A stretch of 20,039 nucleotides of DNA, from contig JACVTC010000538.1 of NCBI GenBank assembly GCA_016946835.1, forward strand, positions 1 to 20,039, in the 5' to 3' direction. This document shows positions 16,476-20,039 of the stretch, piece by piece. This DNA is from Neocallimastix lanati (nom. inval.) (Eukaryota > Neocallimastigomycota > Neocallimastigomycetes > Neocallimastigales > Neocallimastigaceae). How positions within the stretch are numbered: position 1 is the stretch's first letter; each line of letters opens with the position of its first letter. The position numbers and the translations under genes were made by a program. The notes under the pieces were generated by a model. That model saw only the letters and a program-made list of their open reading frames with translations. It searched no databases and was not told the DNA's origin.

Positions 16476-17978
16476 ATGACTAAAGAATATTTTTCTGAAT
16501 CAGACATTAATTATATTTGTAATGAAATATCTAATCCATTTTCTAATGAGATTATTCATTTTCAAGTATACATTAAAAATTTACTTCAAAAAATTAGAAA
16601 ATTTCTTGAACAAAAAAGGAAATCGCCAAATTTTAAACCCGATGAATTTGTTAAAATAGTTATAAATCATATTAATTCACATAAAGTGGCAGCAAATACT
16701 CATGTTGGAATTCTAGCGGCTCAGTCAATTGGAGAACCGGTCACTCAATCAGCTTTGAGTTATTTTCATAAACTTGCAGGCGATGATACGATTAATGGTT
16801 TGAAAGAGTTATATAATATAACTCATAATAAAACAGAGTTAAGTGTAGTTGAATTTTATTTAAAACCAGACGATTATGATGAAGATTCAAAAGAAAGAAT
16901 TTTAAATAGTTTTAAATATATAAATTTAAAAGATATTGTATTAGATGTGGTTTATAACGGTTTTAATTTACGTTTTTATCTTTATTCCCATAGTGTTTTT
17001 GCCCATAGACTTCATCCTCTCATCATACACCAAACTATCAAACAATATTTAAAAGTTTCTAAAAACATTCTTGGAAAGTGGGATTCTTCATTTAATCTTG
17101 AGAATCTTTATATTGAATTTAAAAGCCCAGCTTCAAAAATATTAGACTGGTTAGATAGTAATGGTATAGAATATGTTGTTGAAGAAGATATATTATGTGT
17201 TTATAAAGTAAAAGAAAATTATCCTAATAACGTAATAAACTTGGAAAGTGATGATGACTACAATGATAAATATGTTTTAAGTGATAACGAACAGAATAAA
17301 AATGAATGGCAATATGAAGAAAATTTTCATACCCAAAATAAAAATGATGAAGAACGTCATATCGAAATTAAAAATGAATCAAATATTACTAACGATAGCT
17401 TATTAGATTATTTTAAAATAAATAATTTAAAGTTTGAAGAAAAAGAAAATTACTATATACTTGATAGTAATTATGTTAAAATAAAAGATGAAAAAATTAT
17501 CAAATTACTAAGTGATATTTCTTTAACAGGAACTAAAGGAGTAAAAACTGTCTCTTCTAAAATGCTTGGAGAAGAAGAATTTTACGTGGAAGTCGTCGGA
17601 AGAAATCTTGACCCTCTTTTCGAAAATCAATATATTGATCTTGATCGTTCTCGTTATACCGTTTATGGTACTTCAAAATATGTTGATCATAACACTCGAA
17701 AACAAAATATTCTAGAGCAATTAAAACGAATTACTAATATCGATAAATCGTACTACAATAATCAACATATTGAATTACTTACTAACTTCATGTGTCGGAA
17801 TAATACCATTGTACCAATGTCACGTTTCGGAATGAAAAATGATGATTACTCATTTATTTCAAAATTGTCCTTTGAAGATCCTTATAGCGTTTTAGAAAAT
17901 ATTTTATACGGCGTTAAAGATAGCTTATCTTCCGTATCAGCAAAAATTATTACTGGAATATACAATGATAAAATTTAA
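16476..17978 (+). CDS. DNA-directed RNA polymerase largest subunit (RPB1/beta'), C-terminal half
   Basis: 500 residues. About 75 residues precede the conserved block HVGILAAQSIGEPVTQSALSYFHKLAG (about 78-103), the start of the RPB1 cleft domain and trigger loop. The trigger-loop His (SYFH) that contacts the incoming NTP is kept. The jaw/cleft region follows, with an acidic Asn-rich insert at about 248-310. Then come GTKGVKTV, EVVGRNLDPLFENQYIDLDRSRY (about 370-395) and the C-terminal RFGMKNDDYSFISKLSFEDPYSVLE...VSAKIITG, all in the RPB1 order. The chain ends there, without the heptad CTD of cellular RPB1, as in viruses and archaea. A TAA directly before the ATG shows this is a separate gene and not a frameshifted continuation. 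It pairs with the N-half at 2671. Archaeal A'' subunits begin at almost the same point. Confidence 0.92.
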   Translation: MTKEYFSESDINYICNEISNPFSNEIIHFQVYIKNLLQKIRKFLEQKRKSPNFKPDEFVKIVINHINSHKVAANTHVGILAAQSIGEPVTQSALSYFHKLAGDDTINGLKELYNITHNKTELSVVEFYLKPDDYDEDSKERILNSFKYINLKDIVLDVVYNGFNLRFYLYSHSVFAHRLHPLIIHQTIKQYLKVSKNILGKWDSSFNLENLYIEFKSPASKILDWLDSNGIEYVVEEDILCVYKVKENYPNNVINLESDDDYNDKYVLSDNEQNKNEWQYEENFHTQNKNDEERHIEIKNESNITNDSLLDYFKINNLKFEEKENYYILDSNYVKIKDEKIIKLLSDISLTGTKGVKTVSSKMLGEEEFYVEVVGRNLDPLFENQYIDLDRSRYTVYGTSKYVDHNTRKQNILEQLKRITNIDKSYYNNQHIELLTNFMCRNNTIVPMSRFGMKNDDYSFISKLSFEDPYSVLENILYGVKDSLSSVSAKIITGIYNDKI

Positions 17979-18638
17979 ATAATTATTCCTTATAAAGGAT
18001 ATTATTATAATATTATTATTAACAAATGTTATTTTCAAAAAAATGAATAATTTATAATGTAAACATTTTTATATTAATATATATATATTTAATTTTAAAG
18101 TTATATATATTTTATTTTTTTAAAAAATATATATACAAATATATGTACTACTTTACATATATTATTTAGTATTATGATATATAAATTTTAGTTACATTAT
18201 ATATATAAAAATTCAAAATATATTTTTAAAAAAATATACTAAATTAAAACAAGAAATATTAATTAGAGTAGATTAAATACATTAATATATATTGTGTAAA
18301 TTAAAGTAATAATAATAAACTATAATAAAAATTTAATAATAATAGGACTAATGAAATTACAAAAATATAATAGTGCTGACAATGACCTTTTTTTTTTTTT
18401 AAAAACATTTTATGTAAAATATAAAATTTGTACTATATGAAAAAATAAAATTAAATAACAGTAATATAAATAAATTCATGAAAAGTAAAACATTATACTT
18501 GTACTTTTTATTTTAATTTTTATTATACACTTTGCTTTTATCTTATTTTATACAATTAATTGTAATTATCATTAAAAGTTTTATAAAAAATAACTCAGTA
18601 TGAATAAAAATTTTATTCTTATATTTATATTAAAATTT
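17979..18638. other. AT-rich convergent spacer
   Basis: 660 bases between the 3' ends of the RPB1 C-half and the DNA polymerase gene. It holds T-tract/A-tract elements (T7A6 near 18115-18127, T13A5 at 18388-18405) and TA-rich runs. No gene seen. Confidence 0.6.
18388..18405. terminator. T-tract/A-tract element in a convergent spacer
   Basis: T13 followed by AAAAA, the same kind of element as at 5057-5078 and 11138-11163. Each of the three convergent spacers has one. A role in 3'-end formation is inferred. Confidence 0.25.
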
Positions 18639-20039
18639 TTAAAGTAGTTCGCTGATCTCTTCACTGTAAGATTTTAATAAATTTATTAAACCTTTTCTTA
18701 CATAATGATTATAATAGTAATTATAATCTAACTTTGGTACAATAATATTTTTATCTTTAAGACTTTTTTCCTTTAAGTTATTATACAAATCTAAAGACAT
18801 AATTTTATCACCAAATAAATTCGAATCTTTACTAAAAGAAAAATTGGTGGTTTTTATAATAACATAGTTAATTTTTTCACCTACTTTATAATCAAGATTA
18901 TACCTTTTATGATTATTTATAAATAATAATACGTAATAGGATTTATTCTTATATTTTGGTCCAATGGATAAACGCATAATCAATTTTTCAAAAGGAACTT
19001 CACCAGCTAGTAATTCTTTTTTCATTTTAATAACTTTTTCTTTTATTAATTTTTTCGGATACTTATAAAGAATCATATATAAAAATATTTTGTAATAATC
19101 ACGAATAAAAATACACGTATTCTTTTTAATCAGATCTATACCCTTTATGTATAAAGTCGGTTTATCCTTATCAGCTAAAATTCCAGAGTATTTCTTTTTC
19201 GAAATAATAAGCATTCGGGAAAAGGTATTTTCATATTTTAGATGCATCCCTTCTGGTAGTAGATTTGTCACGATATTGGATACCTCTTTGCACTCTTTAA
19301 CAAATTTATCAGTATCAAAATGATCCAAATTATTATTTTGAACATTTTCATTATCATTAATAATGTTGTTGTTGTTATTGTTGTTGTTGTTATTGTTGTT
19401 GTTGTTATTGTTGCTATTGTTATTGTTGTTGTTGTTATTGTTGTTGTTGTTTTCGTTGTTATTGATTTTATTGTTATTTTTATTTTGGCTATAATACATT
19501 TCAAAAAAACTTTTCTTCTCTTTTTTATATTCGATTAGGCAGGAATCCGTATCCCCATAGATGACATGAAATTTTGTTTTTTCTTGAATAATATTTATGG
19601 CTTTATTTAAGTAATTTCTTCCCATTCCGGTGGTACATTCTGCGCCAGGTAAAAATCTTAAGAATTTCAATGAGCTAGATCCAAGACATCCATAAATTGA
19701 GTTTGCTTGAATTTTCAATGCATATTGCCGCTTGTCGTAAATAATATAATCCGCACCAGAGGATTCCTTCATTAAATTTTTATATCGTACACGTTCTGAT
19801 AAAAGCACTTTCATCATCTGTGGTAGAATACCAATATGATTCTTAGTGTAATAATATACTTTATCACCAATATCAATTCGGTGATACGAATCTTTGGGAT
19901 ATTTATCAATCGTTGAACTATCTAATAATGTGGTGTAGCATATATTGTGAGTGATGATGACACTAGGATATAAACTTGTAAAATCTAGCATAGTGCAATA
20001 ATCATACACACCTGGTTTGGGTTCAATTACCGTTGCTCC
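18639..20039 (-). CDS. polB: Family B DNA polymerase (delta-like, NCLDV type), N-terminal part outside the window
   Basis: The last 466 residues of a replicative DNA polymerase; the frame is open to the window edge. Counting from the edge: GATVIEPKPG leads into motif A LDFTSLYPS (18-26), motif B KIQANSIYG (109-117) and motif C YGDTDS (161-166). KKKYSG (281-286) and a KGIDLIKKN thumb motif (about 299) follow. The two metal-binding Asp of motifs A and C are present. An Asn-rich insert (about 186-237) separates motif C from KKKY. The chain ends without the Cys-rich zinc/iron-sulfur tail of cellular Pol delta, as in viral enzymes. The motif spacing fits RNA-primed delta/zeta-like enzymes, not protein-primed plasmid polymerases, which carry TPR insertions between motifs A and B. 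It would copy the viral-type element. The exonuclease domain should lie to the right. Confidence 0.93.
   Translation of the reverse strand, partial: GATVIEPKPGVYDYCTMLDFTSLYPSVIITHNICYTTLLDSSTIDKYPKDSYHRIDIGDKVYYYTKNHIGILPQMMKVLLSERVRYKNLMKESSGADYIIYDKRQYALKIQANSIYGCLGSSSLKFLRFLPGAECTTGMGRNYLNKAINIIQEKTKFHVIYGDTDSCLIEYKKEKKSFFEMYYSQNKNNNKINNNENNNNNNNNNNNNSNNNNNNNNNNNNNNNNIINDNENVQNNNLDHFDTDKFVKECKEVSNIVTNLLPEGMHLKYENTFSRMLIISKKKYSGILADKDKPTLYIKGIDLIKKNTCIFIRDYYKIFLYMILYKYPKKLIKEKVIKMKKELLAGEVPFEKLIMRLSIGPKYKNKSYYVLLFINNHKRYNLDYKVGEKINYVIIKTTNFSFSKDSNLFGDKIMSLDLYNNLKEKSLKDKNIIVPKLDYNYYYNHYVRKGLINLLKSYSEEISELL
19329..19484 (-). repeat. AAC/AAT trinucleotide repeat encoding poly-Asn in the DNA polymerase
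   Basis: On the coding strand, runs of aac and aat codons encode about 40 Asn within about 52 residues, read in + as gttgttattgttgtt. The insert lies in a loop after motif C. Such tracts are frequent in AT-rich host genomes and are probably length-variable. Confidence 0.95.

Noticed and set aside
19320-19538. Hydrophobic Val/Ile-rich + strand frame over the poly-Asn region
   Set aside because: It is the antisense of AAC/AAT repeats, which reads as Val/Ile; not a membrane protein.
20007-20009. GTG at 20009 as the DNA polymerase start
   Set aside because: The frame continues to the edge with the typical VIEPKPG lead-in to motif A, so the start is outside the window.
2671-20039. Linear cytoplasmic killer-type plasmid (yeast VLE)
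   Set aside because: Such plasmids also carry DNA and RNA polymerases and a D6/D11-like helicase. But their DNA polymerase is protein-primed and their RNA polymerase is a reduced beta/beta' fusion. Here PolB is delta-like and the RPB1 halves keep the eukaryote/archaea-type motifs, so an NCLDV origin fits better.

Overview
The window is extremely AT-rich: the gaps between genes are close to pure A/T, while the genes are somewhat richer in G+C. It holds eight intron-less genes. The left edge carries the 3' part of a secreted-type protein with ricin-B-like (beta-trefoil) segments and three hevein-type (CBM18) chitin-binding modules, an architecture typical of anaerobic gut fungi (Neocallimastigomycota). 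Together with the base composition, poly-Asn tracts and long A/T gaps, this makes an anaerobic gut fungus the best guess for the organism (inference, about 0.6).

From about 2.67 kb to the right edge the content changes. It becomes a block of replication and transcription genes of the nucleocytoplasmic large DNA virus (NCLDV) type. These are the N-terminal half of an RNA polymerase largest subunit (2671-4830, +), a zinc-motif protein (5491-6363, -), a 1219-aa D6/D11-like SF2 helicase (7196-10855, +), an unrecognised 283-aa protein (11552-12403, -), an 83-aa TFIIS-type zinc ribbon (12992-13243, -), a 736-aa candidate early transcription factor large subunit (13832-16042, +), the C-terminal half of the RNA polymerase largest subunit (16476-17978, +) and a delta-type family B DNA polymerase whose N-terminal part lies beyond the right edge (18639-20039, -).

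These genes would make up much of a self-contained system: a polymerase to copy the element, and its own RNA polymerase core, initiation factor(s) and cleavage factor to transcribe it. The catalytic residues I can check are present in RNA polymerase part 1 (DFDGD), in the trigger-loop region of part 2, in the helicase (Walker A, DEVH, motif VI), in the zinc ribbon (four Cys plus the DE pair) and in the DNA polymerase (motifs A, B, C). No frame is visibly broken. Yet spacers are 430-830 bp rather than the few bases usual in such viruses, and simple repeats have expanded inside two proteins. I read this as an endogenous or long-resident giant-virus-like element in a fungal genome whose core genes are still under selection.

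The most unusual feature is that the RNA polymerase largest subunit is encoded as two separate same-strand genes with five other genes between them. The cut falls at about the place where archaea divide Rpo1 into A' and A''. Gene orientation gives three convergent spacers (with long T-tract/A-tract elements) and two divergent spacers. No RNA genes, CRISPR arrays, insertion sequences or terminal repeats were seen.
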